Positions 54,041 through 62,316 of a stretch of DNA of 64,000 nt are shown here, piece after piece. The stretch lies in the NCBI RefSeq assembly GCF_017744695.1, contig NZ_JAGIAS010000006.1:1-64000 (forward strand), read 5' to 3'. Source of the stretch: Dyadobacter sp. GTDB lineage: Bacteria; Bacteroidota; Bacteroidia; Cytophagales; Spirosomataceae. Numbering within the stretch: position 1 is the stretch's first letter; every line of letters starts with the position of its first letter. The position numbers and the translations under genes are program-made. A model generated the notes under the pieces. The model saw only the letters and a list, made by a program, of their open reading frames with translations. It was not told the origin of the DNA and searched no databases.

Positions 54041-54072
54041 ATGAAACCTGGATGTTACATTCCAGGTTTTTT
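54041..54072. terminator. Hairpin at the end of the DUF4290 gene
   Basis: AAACCTGG with CCAGGTTT forms an 8-bp stem overlapping the stop codon of the DUF4290 gene. The T run is on the plus side and the minus side tail is only CATTTTAT, so its strength for the minus transcript is doubtful. Confidence 0.4.
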
Positions 54073-54777
54073 GCGGTTGTTATTCCGGTTGTTGTTATTG
54101 TTGTTGTTCCGGTTCTGGAACTTGTTGTTCCGGTTGCGGTTCTGATTGCCCTGGTTGCCGCCGCCCTGCCTATCGGAATTGTGGGACTGGGCTTTGAAGT
54201 TATTCCCGCCAGTCTGGTTCACACGGTTGCGCTCCTGGTTGTTGTTGCGGTCTTTCGGTGCGGCATCGATCGGCCCCGATTTGCGGATGTAATCGATTTC
54301 CTCCTTCAAACGGCCTTTGCTAAGTTGTTCCAGCTGGGCGAGCAAGACGTTGTCTTCGGGATTATCCTTGTTCCACGCATTGAAAAACGAGCGCATCAGG
54401 CGGAAAATGTAGGAAACGAATGCAAGGCGGTCTTCCGGATTTTCAGTCTGTGACGCTTTTTCCAGAAGCAGATCGATATTGCGGCCGTAGTGGCGGAATT
54501 GCAGGTTTTGCTGGTTGTAGTCGACGCGGAGCGGCTTTTTACCCAACGCTTCTTTGGATGGCGGGGGGAAAGGGCTGTCGACATCCAGTTCGAAACCGGA
54601 AATAATGTACAGGTCGTCCCACAACTTGTTGGTATAGTCCTGGTTATCCCGCATGTTGGGATGTATCTGACGCATGAGCTCAACCAGGATGTGCGCATAA
54701 AGTGTGCGCTTCGCCTTATCCTCTATCTTGACGATGTGGTCGGCCAATTTTTGTACGTTACTGCCGTATTCTTTCAA
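54055..54777 (-). CDS. DUF4290 protein with Asn/Arg-rich tail
   Basis: 240 aa from TTG 54777 (MKEYGSNVQKLADHI). The family begins with EYGxNxQKL, which decides this start; longer frames begin in unrelated sequence and there is no nearby ATG. The DUF4290 domain (about 1-155: LMRQIHPNMRD, LWDDLYIISGFELDVDSPFPPP) is helical and of unknown function, and is found in Bacteroidota next to murA. The tail from about 175 is almost only Asn, Arg, Gln and Gly, with a run of seven Asn, like a disordered RNA-binding or phase-separating segment. It is upstream of murA in the same unit. Confidence 0.8.
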   Translation of the reverse strand: MKEYGSNVQKLADHIVKIEDKAKRTLYAHILVELMRQIHPNMRDNQDYTNKLWDDLYIISGFELDVDSPFPPPSKEALGKKPLRVDYNQQNLQFRHYGRNIDLLLEKASQTENPEDRLAFVSYIFRLMRSFFNAWNKDNPEDNVLLAQLEQLSKGRLKEEIDYIRKSGPIDAAPKDRNNNQERNRVNQTGGNNFKAQSHNSDRQGGGNQGNQNRNRNNKFQNRNNNNNNNRNNNRKKPGM

Positions 54778-54869
54778 TGGGATATCTTTTATATAATGGA
54801 CAAAAATAATAAGTTTTTGTGGAAACAAAATGAGGTACAACGGTAAAACAGGCATTCTGCGACGCTGGC

Positions 54870-57638
54870 TCAGGGAGCGTAAAGCAAATGGCCCCGCATA
54901 CTTTCGAGGGGGAATGTAGCATGCAGCCCGGCTTCGGGGCGATGGACGGTGTAGTGGTAAACTCCGGCCGGAATTCCGGGGGAATGTGTGGCCGGACGCC
55001 AGAACCATTCACAGCGGCCAACATTACAATACAACAGTTTCCGGAAAACCGTTGTTCCCAGCGGGTTATAGATATTTATTTCAAAGCCGGCGGGAAGCAG
55101 TCCCCGGTTTTGGATTGTAAACCTGAACCACTGGCCCGACGGATTAGGAGAAACGGTTGCCTCTATGGACCCGGGCTGGTCAGCCACTTCGAAATGAATC
55201 TGATACGGCGGCGGCGACTGCCCCGTTTTGTCACGGCATTGGATGGTCAGCAGATATTTGCCAGGGTGTAGCGTAGGTTGAAAAGTGATTTCATAGAAAT
55301 CCCCTGCCCAGTTCTTCCCAATGGCGGAACTTAATGGCATTCTGATGTCGGTACATCCGGCGCAAAGCCTCTTAAGCCACACGGCCAACATGGTTGTGTC
55401 ATTGTCGGCGTCCGGAAGGTTTTCGTCGAAGATTTGAACCCGGATGACCGGTTTTCCGGAAATGGTGTCTCCATTGCGGATTTGTCTTCCGTCGATGGAA
55501 ACCTGCATAAGCGGAGGCTGGTCGGTCGCGACCGATTGGCTGTCGAGGTCGGTGAGCAGCGAGGGAAAAATGCGGATGGCCGGATCGCCATGTAATGTCA
55601 TTTGTTGCACGGTAATGCTATCCAGCATGTTGGGGTCACGCGCCAGGTTCCGCCGGATTGCTTCCTGTTGGATAATGCCAAACGGCTTACTCGTGAATGC
55701 TGCGTCTGCCAGGACTTCATAAAGTATTTCAGTATAACGCTTCAAGGCGGTGGACGGACCATTGAAAGTATGAGCCAGAAAGAGTACAGCCCCGCTTTCG
55801 GGCGCAAAGATCCAGTCGGAGCTCAATGTATGGGTTGAATAAAAGATGCTCCCTGCCGCGCAGCCATTCACGATCACCGCCGGATAGCGCGGATGGTTCT
55901 GGTAATTCCGTGACGGATCGCTCGCATGGCCGATGTCGATGTCCGTGACGTCGATAGCGGAGTGGCCAAACAAGGTTATCAGCCCAACCCCTGCATTGAC
56001 TTGTTTATCAACATGGACCTGTTCGACTGCGTTGTCCGTGAGCTTTGAAATCGTGGTGACGTTATCGGCGAGAAACGTATTTTCAAGTTTCTTTTCAAAT
56101 GACCGCAGGTACGTTCGGAACACATTCAACTCATCCCTCGACCTGCCGCCGCTTAAATGCAGTATCCGTTTCCGCCATGCCGCCGATGCAGGCTCGGCTT
56201 CCATTGCCTGTACTTTGCGGAGGTAGTTGAGCAGTTGCCCGGAGTTTAGTGCATTAATGCGCCCGATCGGGACGAGCGGATTCCAGTCGCCGTCGGCATT
56301 GACGAGCGCGATGTCGGAGCCTGGCCAACCCGCATTGGGTACCATGTCTACTTGCCACGAATCCTCCATTTTTCGGGCTTTCTGAGGATCGATGGATCTC
56401 CCAGCGAGCAATACGAATTGTAAATTTCCCTTATCGTGTAGCCACCGGACTGTGTTGCGGATGCCTTGCGGGCCGGGCTGTCCGGCATTGAACTGGTCGT
56501 AAAGTTCATGGCTGTAAACGACCGAGGTTTTATAACCGCCACCGGCCTTCGAAATTCGATAACGCGCATATTCAGCTACTGCGTCGAGCCCGCGTGCCGG
56601 TACACGCATGAGTGGGTGTGTAATGATGAGGTAATCAGTTTCCGGATCAATATAAGTGAACTTTACGATGCGCGGAGGCAAGGTTTTCATGTGCCCGGGC
56701 GCGATGCGCGGGCCTGCCTGCGGGTAGTGTATGCGTACATACGAGAGCGATACGTGCCCGCCCATCGGTATGAGTGTAAGGGTCAATACACCGGCGCTAT
56801 CAAAATCGGTGGTTTGAAGTTGTATCTGAAAGCGTCGCGTTTGACGATTATTTACACTCAAATCTGCCAATTTTCTTTTTGAATGATTGCTCCACAATGC
56901 AACCGAATGCCCGCCCGGTGCCCAGCCTGCGAGCATGATTTCAAGGTCAGTATCCGCTGCTCGTTCTCTTACCAGCTTTTTAGTTTTAAAAACCATTTCA
57001 AAAGAGTTGCGAGGCGCTATTTCGGGGCCGGTCCAGCCTTCTCCTTCATCATATTCAGTCAACAATGACCCGGTTTCGTAGCTGCTTTCCGGCGGGAAGA
57101 ATCGGCCGGGCAGGTAATGGGACATAAAAAGTTGCGTTGACTCTTCCCAATGGAATGCGGCGCTGTCGATAATAGTGCCAGGTATGGGGAAGTTCGTCCT
57201 TAATCCGCGCTTGCCATTTTGCCAGGTCAGAAAATAGGCGGTGGTATCGGAATAGAGGTTATAGTAATGATGCGGCATTGCACGGGGTTTTGCGTAAAGC
57301 GCAGTATCCGCATAACCATCATTCTTTTTACCTGAAAACAGCAAATACCCCTCGTGCCCTAATCTGCCCGACGAATCACCCACTACTTGCAATGGTACTT
57401 CGCCACCGTGCTCGAATAGCTGAATGCCGGAGGTCAGGATTGAATCAAGGGGGAGGCCTTCCCGCGCGAGGTCAGCGGCAGTGATTTTGTAAATGCCGGT
57501 TTCGGTAACCGGGATGCGCAGGTAAGTCTGCCTGTAGTCGATCCACTCATTGCCGTAGTGTTGCTGGGCATTGCATGGGGCATGGCCGAAAACGAAGCAT
57601 AAGACCAGTAGTGTGTGTGCGGATGTCCTTGTCATCAT
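54870..57638 (-). CDS. C25 (gingipain-like) peptidase with T9SS sorting domain
   Basis: 922 aa from ATG 57638; the TTG at 57659 is an alternative. The signal peptide ends near PCNAQ. The C25 domain (about 340-680) carries catalytic His559 (LFGHSAID) and Cys593 (VNGCAAG). A PorU-like N-terminal region (YLRIPVTETGIYKITAADLAREG) and a C-terminal sorting domain (TVSPNPSGQWFRFTIQNRG) are present, so it is a surface peptidase of the PorU family, distinct from the porU gene at 44207. It could be a second sortase or a secreted protease. It lies 33 nt downstream of folA. Confidence 0.85.
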   Translation of the reverse strand: MMTRTSAHTLLVLCFVFGHAPCNAQQHYGNEWIDYRQTYLRIPVTETGIYKITAADLAREGLPLDSILTSGIQLFEHGGEVPLQVVGDSSGRLGHEGYLLFSGKKNDGYADTALYAKPRAMPHHYYNLYSDTTAYFLTWQNGKRGLRTNFPIPGTIIDSAAFHWEESTQLFMSHYLPGRFFPPESSYETGSLLTEYDEGEGWTGPEIAPRNSFEMVFKTKKLVRERAADTDLEIMLAGWAPGGHSVALWSNHSKRKLADLSVNNRQTRRFQIQLQTTDFDSAGVLTLTLIPMGGHVSLSYVRIHYPQAGPRIAPGHMKTLPPRIVKFTYIDPETDYLIITHPLMRVPARGLDAVAEYARYRISKAGGGYKTSVVYSHELYDQFNAGQPGPQGIRNTVRWLHDKGNLQFVLLAGRSIDPQKARKMEDSWQVDMVPNAGWPGSDIALVNADGDWNPLVPIGRINALNSGQLLNYLRKVQAMEAEPASAAWRKRILHLSGGRSRDELNVFRTYLRSFEKKLENTFLADNVTTISKLTDNAVEQVHVDKQVNAGVGLITLFGHSAIDVTDIDIGHASDPSRNYQNHPRYPAVIVNGCAAGSIFYSTHTLSSDWIFAPESGAVLFLAHTFNGPSTALKRYTEILYEVLADAAFTSKPFGIIQQEAIRRNLARDPNMLDSITVQQMTLHGDPAIRIFPSLLTDLDSQSVATDQPPLMQVSIDGRQIRNGDTISGKPVIRVQIFDENLPDADNDTTMLAVWLKRLCAGCTDIRMPLSSAIGKNWAGDFYEITFQPTLHPGKYLLTIQCRDKTGQSPPPYQIHFEVADQPGSIEATVSPNPSGQWFRFTIQNRGLLPAGFEINIYNPLGTTVFRKLLYCNVGRCEWFWRPATHSPGIPAGVYHYTVHRPEAGLHATFPLESMRGHLLYAP

Positions 57639-57671
57639 GATTGAGTTTTTGACGCACAAGGAGGAGCCGGC

Positions 57672-58175
57672 TTATTCCGGCTGCTTTCGGATGTACAGGT
57701 TCATGGAAAACGAATACGCATGATCGTCATCGGTACCATGAAATTCTGAACTCGCCAGCTGCCAGTCGTTCGGGTCGAATGCCGGGAAATACGCGTCGCC
57801 TTCGACTTGTGCGTGTACAATGGTTAAATACATTCTTTGGGCGAGCGGTAGCATTTGCCTGAAAATACTCGCGCCGCCTAATATAAATACGTCCGTTTCA
57901 TCGGAAAGTAACGCCAACGCTTCGGAAATATCTTTGGCGTACTCGGTGCGCGGTTCTGCATTACCCGGCGGGTTGGAGGTAATGATCACATTCCGGTATT
58001 CCGAATGCAGCGCGTCGGGGGCTTCGAAGCTTTTTCTGCCCATGATGAATGCCTTGCCTGCGGTAGTTTTCCGGAAATGCGCCCATTCGTCGGGCAGATG
58101 CCAGGGCAGGCTGTTGTTCAGTCCGATGACATGGTTTTCAGCCATAGCGGCGATGATGTATAATTGTAGTTTCAT
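57672..58175 (-). CDS. folA: Dihydrofolate reductase
   Basis: A 167-aa enzyme that makes tetrahydrofolate with NADPH. IIAAMAENHVIGLNNSLPWHLPDEWAHFRKTT (about 7-38) has the catalytic acidic residue after LPWHLP, and FIMGRKSFE and VFILGGASIFRQML are the NADPH-binding segments. Its 5' region is extraordinary: the first 13 nt upstream are followed by an 88-nt run that is almost pure purine on this strand. Confidence 0.95.
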   Translation of the reverse strand: MKLQLYIIAAMAENHVIGLNNSLPWHLPDEWAHFRKTTAGKAFIMGRKSFEAPDALHSEYRNVIITSNPPGNAEPRTEYAKDISEALALLSDETDVFILGGASIFRQMLPLAQRMYLTIVHAQVEGDAYFPAFDPNDWQLASSEFHGTDDDHAYSFSMNLYIRKQPE

Positions 58176-58187
58176 AGTTAATGATGA

Positions 58188-58275
58188 TTTTTTTCTTTTT
58201 CTTCTCTCTTTCTTTCTGCTCTCTCTCTTTCTTCTTTTTTCTCTTTCTCTCTCTCTCTTTCTTCTCTCTTTCTCC
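58188..58275. repeat. 88-nt polypyrimidine tract (CT-rich on plus strand)
   Basis: All bases from 58188 to 58275 are C or T except one G at 58218. CTTCTCTCTTTCT occurs at both 58201-58213 and 58261-58273. On the minus strand it forms the purine-rich leader of folA. Such homopurine/homopyrimidine mirror-like tracts can adopt triplex (H-DNA) structures and are prone to slippage. Confidence 0.9.
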
Positions 58276-58293
58276 GTCGGTTAAAACCGACGG
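58274..58293. other. 9-bp hairpin beside the polypyrimidine tract
   Basis: CCGTCGGTT and AACCGACGG are separated by AA. On the minus strand the hairpin precedes the polypurine leader of folA. A loose promoter match (TATCTTTTG on minus, about 58296-58304) would start the transcript in this hairpin. From 58305 to 58439 I see no feature. Confidence 0.55.
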
Positions 58294-58439
58294 CAAAAGA
58301 TAGCTATTACTGTTGGTTTTGACCTAGGGGGTATAGTCGGGAGTATTAAATCGGTTGCGGTTTTTAGCGCTAAATTCATTTTAAGCCGATCGCCCTCTTA
58401 ATTTAACCATTCATCCCAACCGGAGCATCTTTTTAACAT

Positions 58440-58462
58440 GGTACCTTGCATCGCAAAGTACC
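58440..58462. promoter_or_regulatory. Probable PadR operator (inverted repeat)
   Basis: GGTACCTTGC and GCAAAGTACC are arms of a 23-bp dyad with spacer ATC and one mismatch. It overlaps the -33 TTG (58446-58448) of the promoter of the PadR gene, the place expected for autorepression by a dimeric winged-helix repressor. Confidence 0.6.
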
Positions 58463-58476
58463 TGTGTATACCTTTG
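58446..58476 (+). promoter_or_regulatory. Promoter of the padR-pspC-GIN operon
   Basis: TTG (58446-58448) and TACCTTTG (58469-58476) are 20 nt apart, a good Bacteroidota -33/-7 pair. The predicted start near 58481 leaves a leader of about 66 nt before the ATG at 58547. Confidence 0.75.
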
Positions 58477-58546
58477 TATTGTTAGAAGTTTAAATTCTAT
58501 CTATTAGCCATGAACATATTCATTTAAAATTAACTCATGAAACCAC

Positions 58547-58921
58547 ATGAATATTGAAAATGCCCAAGTGCAGATGCGGAAGGGAATTTTGGAATTCTGC
58601 ATCCTGCACATCATATCCCGGGGCGAAGTTTATGCCTCGGATATGTTGGATGAACTGACGTCCGCTCACATCATGGTGGTGGAAGGAACATTATACCCTC
58701 TTCTTACCAGGTTAAAAAACTCGGGCTGGCTGGATTATAAATGGGTGGAGTCGTCTTCGGGCCCTCCAAGGAAATACTATGTTTTGACGGATGAGGGGAA
58801 GGTCTTCCTGGACGCGATGCAGGCTACGTGGTTTGAGCTCGCCGACTCGGTGCAAACCGTGATTAAACGCACGGAGGAGTTGAACAAAACGGCTTCAAGC
58901 AATCTTCCTGACCCTAACTGA
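58547..58921 (+). CDS. PadR family transcriptional regulator
   Basis: 124 aa. The winged helix (about 10-85: GILEFCILHIISRGEVYASDMLDEL, VVEGTLYPLLTRLKNSGWL) is followed by RKYYVLTDEGKVFL, the PadR signature, and a C-terminal dimerising helix. Members repress neighbouring genes and are relieved by small molecules or envelope stress. It precedes a PspC/GIN gene by 31 nt and has a dyad in its own promoter, so it probably represses its own operon. Confidence 0.88.
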   Translation: MNIENAQVQMRKGILEFCILHIISRGEVYASDMLDELTSAHIMVVEGTLYPLLTRLKNSGWLDYKWVESSSGPPRKYYVLTDEGKVFLDAMQATWFELADSVQTVIKRTEELNKTASSNLPDPN

Positions 58922-58952
58922 TCACACTCAAAGACATTCGATTATTTCAATC

Positions 58953-61487
58953 ATGAAAAAGACAATCAGCATAAATATAGGCGGCATCATCTTCCACATC
59001 GAGGAAGATGGCTACGAGAAACTGAAAGGGTATCTCGCCTCTATCCAGAAGTATTTTTCTTCGTTCGCGGATAGCAAAGAGATCCTTTCGGACATTGAGG
59101 GCAGGATTGCGGAAAGGTTTCTGAACAAACAAAAAGTGGAAAATAAGCAGGTGATCTCGTTGTCGGATGTCGATGAACTGATTGCCGCAATGGGCACCGT
59201 GGCCGATTTCGAGGCGATCGAACAAGCTGAGGATATCCTGGCCGACCCGCTGGAAACGGCTTCGGCACAATCGTCTGCACCTAAACAGGGAGCCTATACT
59301 TCGGCGCCTAATCCACCCAAAACAGAACCTGCAAAGCCCGGCGCACCGCGGAAACTTTACCGCGACCTTCGCAGGAAATTACTCGGCGGTGTGGCGGCGG
59401 GTCTGGCGCATTACTTTACGATCGACGCGATTTGGGTAAGATTAGCTTTCCTTTTCGCGGTAGTAGGCCTACCGGCAGGCTCGGGTATGCTGGATATGAA
59501 CGCAGAGGAAATCTTCGGGCCTATTTCAGGATTTAGCGTGCTGGTCTACATAGCGATGTGGGTGGCATTCCCGGGTTCTGTGACGCTCGAAGAGGATGCG
59601 CACATTAAGAAGTTTTACCGCGATCCGGACCGTAAGGTCGTAGGTGGTGTAGCGGCCGGTGTGGCTTCCTATTTCGGAGTCGACCTGGGCGTGGTGCGCT
59701 TCCTGTGGGTACTGTCGATCCTGCTGTTCGGAACGGGCTTTCTGATCTACATCGTGCTGTGGGTGATTGCGCCAAATGCGAATACGCTGACCGAAAAAAT
59801 GGAAATGCAGGGGGAGCCTATTACCCTCTCCAATATTGAGTCGAACATCAAGCAGAGCCTCAATTTGGAAGAAAGAGGGGGAGAAGAGCATATCGTTACC
59901 AAGATATTGTTATTGCCTTTCCGTGCTATCGGCCTGGTTTTCTCGGCGCTGGGGAAGTTGCTTAGAGGTCTAGGGCCTGTCGTGAGAGTGCTGATCGGCG
60001 CATTCCTGATCGGGATGTCGGCGTTAGGATTGCTGGGCATTGTGATAGCGGCGGGCGTAGCGCTGGGCCTTACCAGCGCCGGTGTATTCGACGATTTGCC
60101 GGTCCCGATCTTGATATTCCAGGAATTGCCCGAAATACTGATCCTTTCCGGGATTCTGGTAGCCGCTATTCCTTTGGTGACCTTCCTTTTGCTGGGACTT
60201 ACATTGATTTCCAATAAAAGAATTGTAGGTGGCAGCGTGTGGCTGACCATGCTGGGCCTTTGGATCGTGGGCGTCGTCGGTGCGACAATAGGCGGCGTTA
60301 ACTATCAGCGCAATTTTGCCAAAAGAGGTGAAGTGACAGAAACCACGTATTATGCGGTGCCGCGCGGAACGCTGACTTTGGATTACAATTATTTATATGA
60401 TGAAGAGAATATAGATGTAGATGTACGATTGATTGGGTCTAACTCGGGCGACAGTATCAGGCTTGAAAAAACGCTTCGTGCGAGAGGCCGGTCTCGCGAG
60501 GATGCTCAGAAAAATGCACTGGAGATCAAATACAGCCCACAGTTCCGCGATTCGGTTTTCGTCCTTACGGAAGGCCCGGCGCTTTCAAGCCGCTCGCGGT
60601 TCCGCGATCAAGAGATCGATTTGACGGTGGGTATCCCTTATAATAAGCCTTTCGCCATGAAAAGGGATTTTTATCACCAATTGAACGATTGGGAAAGCAA
60701 CCAGCAACATCTGAAAAGATACGACCTGCATGATGCCGACGAAGCTACCTGGAATCAGTTGATTTGGGTCATGAAACGCGATTCGGGATTGATTTGTACC
60801 AATATCCCGCTGAAATACATCCGTAGCGAGAACAGTGAAGGCGATCACGACGGTTATTCTTTCGAATACAACGATAACAGTGACCTCGAACTGGGAGAGC
60901 GTGGCAATTACAGCAAACAATTCCCGGTTTCAGACTTCAGGAAAGTGGATATCGGCGGCGCTTATTCGATCATTATCCGCCAGGGTACGGAGTACGGTGT
61001 GACTGCCGACTCGGATAACCAGGAGAATATCGATGATATCCGGGTAGTGGTGGAAGACGGTGTGCTGCGTGTGAAGCGTACCCGGGAGCTTAACCTCTTC
61101 GACCACGAAAAATGGGAACGCGTTGGCATCGTGATCACCATGCCGACCATCGAAAATCTGTCGCTTTCAGGTGCAAACAAGACATTGCTGACCGAGTTCA
61201 AGGATGTGCCGAAATTGAATGTGGATATTTCGGGAGCTTCCAAAACGGAACTGAACGTATTTACCGATCAGCTGTCGGTGAATGTATCGGGCGCTTCGAA
61301 GGCTACGCTGAGAGGTTCGGCCAGGGCGGCCAAGCTGGATGCCCATGGTGCCTGCAAGCTGACGGCCACTGAAATGAATATCCAGAATGCGGATGTAAAT
61401 GCGTCGGGAGCTTCGAAAGTGGAACTGAGCCATGTGCCTAACCTGAACAAACATGCCAGCGGCGCGAGCAAAATCAATGTGCAGTAA
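58953..61487 (+). CDS. Membrane protein with two PspC domains and a C-terminal GIN (DUF2807) domain
   Basis: 844 aa. A cytoplasmic N-terminal part (about 1-105) is followed by two PspC modules (KLYRDLRRKLLGGVAAGLAHYF at about 130 and KFYRDPDRKVVGGVAAGVASYF at about 218), several further membrane segments (about 320-460), a soluble region, and a GIN/DUF2807 beta-solenoid (about 655-844) with repeating SGASK motifs. PspC domains belong to envelope-stress sensing; GIN domains are found in exported Bacteroidota proteins of unknown role. It is probably co-transcribed with padR. Confidence 0.87.
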   Translation: MKKTISINIGGIIFHIEEDGYEKLKGYLASIQKYFSSFADSKEILSDIEGRIAERFLNKQKVENKQVISLSDVDELIAAMGTVADFEAIEQAEDILADPLETASAQSSAPKQGAYTSAPNPPKTEPAKPGAPRKLYRDLRRKLLGGVAAGLAHYFTIDAIWVRLAFLFAVVGLPAGSGMLDMNAEEIFGPISGFSVLVYIAMWVAFPGSVTLEEDAHIKKFYRDPDRKVVGGVAAGVASYFGVDLGVVRFLWVLSILLFGTGFLIYIVLWVIAPNANTLTEKMEMQGEPITLSNIESNIKQSLNLEERGGEEHIVTKILLLPFRAIGLVFSALGKLLRGLGPVVRVLIGAFLIGMSALGLLGIVIAAGVALGLTSAGVFDDLPVPILIFQELPEILILSGILVAAIPLVTFLLLGLTLISNKRIVGGSVWLTMLGLWIVGVVGATIGGVNYQRNFAKRGEVTETTYYAVPRGTLTLDYNYLYDEENIDVDVRLIGSNSGDSIRLEKTLRARGRSREDAQKNALEIKYSPQFRDSVFVLTEGPALSSRSRFRDQEIDLTVGIPYNKPFAMKRDFYHQLNDWESNQQHLKRYDLHDADEATWNQLIWVMKRDSGLICTNIPLKYIRSENSEGDHDGYSFEYNDNSDLELGERGNYSKQFPVSDFRKVDIGGAYSIIIRQGTEYGVTADSDNQENIDDIRVVVEDGVLRVKRTRELNLFDHEKWERVGIVITMPTIENLSLSGANKTLLTEFKDVPKLNVDISGASKTELNVFTDQLSVNVSGASKATLRGSARAAKLDAHGACKLTATEMNIQNADVNASGASKVELSHVPNLNKHASGASKINVQ

Positions 61488-61493
61488 TATTTT

Positions 61494-61525
61494 GAATGCC
61501 GGTGCAACGTCGCCGGCATTCTTTT
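61494..61525 (+). terminator. Hairpin between the PspC and GIN genes
   Basis: GAATGCCGG (61494-61502) pairs with CCGGCATTC (61513-61521), then TTTTC. As it lies inside the putative operon it may only partly stop transcription. Confidence 0.6.
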
Positions 61526-61556
61526 CATCTTTTCGGAAAATCTAACTTATTAAACC

Positions 61557-62252
61557 ATGAAAAGAACGCAACTATTCCTCATTGCAGCCCTTTTGATCAC
61601 CGCATTGTCGTGCCAGGTGTCCGCGCAGGAGACCCGCAAATTCTCTGTTTCGGGCTTCAACAAGTTATCAATCGGCAGCGCATTCAAAATAGATGTTAAG
61701 CAGGGAGGCAGTTTCAGTGTAACGGCAACCGGCCGTTCCGAGGACCTCGAGGATATGGAATCTGCGGTGAAGAGCGGTACGCTGCATTTGGGATATAAAA
61801 ACAAAGACTGGAACAAGAATCGCAAGACCGTCGAGATCAGCATCACCATGCCGGCCCTGGAAGGCGTTGACTTTTCAGGCGCTTCAAAAGCCAATGTGGC
61901 TCGCTTCACGGGGGTGAAAAATATGGAAATTGAAGTTTCCGGCGCATCGCAGGTTACGATGAGCGTCGCCGCTCCCAAAGTGGCCGTTGACCTTTCCGGC
62001 GCATCGTCGCTCACGCTCACCGGCGAAGGCGATGTCCTGACCGGCGACGTTTCGGGCGCATCGTCGCTTAAAGGCCGCGATTTTTCTGCCAAGACCGTCA
62101 ACATCGACGCCTCCGGTGCCAGTAGTGCCGCCGTGTTGGCCAGCAATACCGTCAATGCCGAAGCCAGCGGTGCCAGCAGCATCCGTTACTCGGGCGGAGC
62201 GAAGGACATCCATTCCAGCACCTCCGGAGCCAGCTCGGTTAAAAGAGATTAA
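61557..62252 (+). CDS. Exported GIN (DUF2807) domain protein
   Basis: 231 aa. The signal peptide ends near VSAQ (about 23; the Cys20 position could also be a lipobox, LSCQ). The mature protein is one GIN beta-solenoid: RKFSVSGFNKLSIGSAFKIDV at the start and repeated SGAS motifs (SGASK, SGASQ, SGASS several times) to the end. It matches the C-terminal domain of its upstream neighbour, so the two could interact through these solenoids. Confidence 0.87.
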   Translation: MKRTQLFLIAALLITALSCQVSAQETRKFSVSGFNKLSIGSAFKIDVKQGGSFSVTATGRSEDLEDMESAVKSGTLHLGYKNKDWNKNRKTVEISITMPALEGVDFSGASKANVARFTGVKNMEIEVSGASQVTMSVAAPKVAVDLSGASSLTLTGEGDVLTGDVSGASSLKGRDFSAKTVNIDASGASSAAVLASNTVNAEASGASSIRYSGGAKDIHSSTSGASSVKRD

Positions 62253-62283
62253 AGAGAACCATTTAATATTCACCACGAACTAC

Positions 62284-62316
62284 AAAAAAGGCCTGCGATT
62301 GCGGGCCTTTTTTGTC
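62284..62316. terminator. Bidirectional terminator between convergent genes
   Basis: AAAAAAGGCC and GGCCTTTTTT flank a 10-nt loop, giving U tracts in both directions for the GIN gene and the minus-strand lipoprotein gene. Confidence 0.85.

Noticed and set aside
54778-55008. Longer start for the DUF4290 gene
   Set aside because: The extra residues do not resemble the family and overlap the 3' end of the C25 peptidase gene; the conserved EYGxNxQKL start is at 54777.
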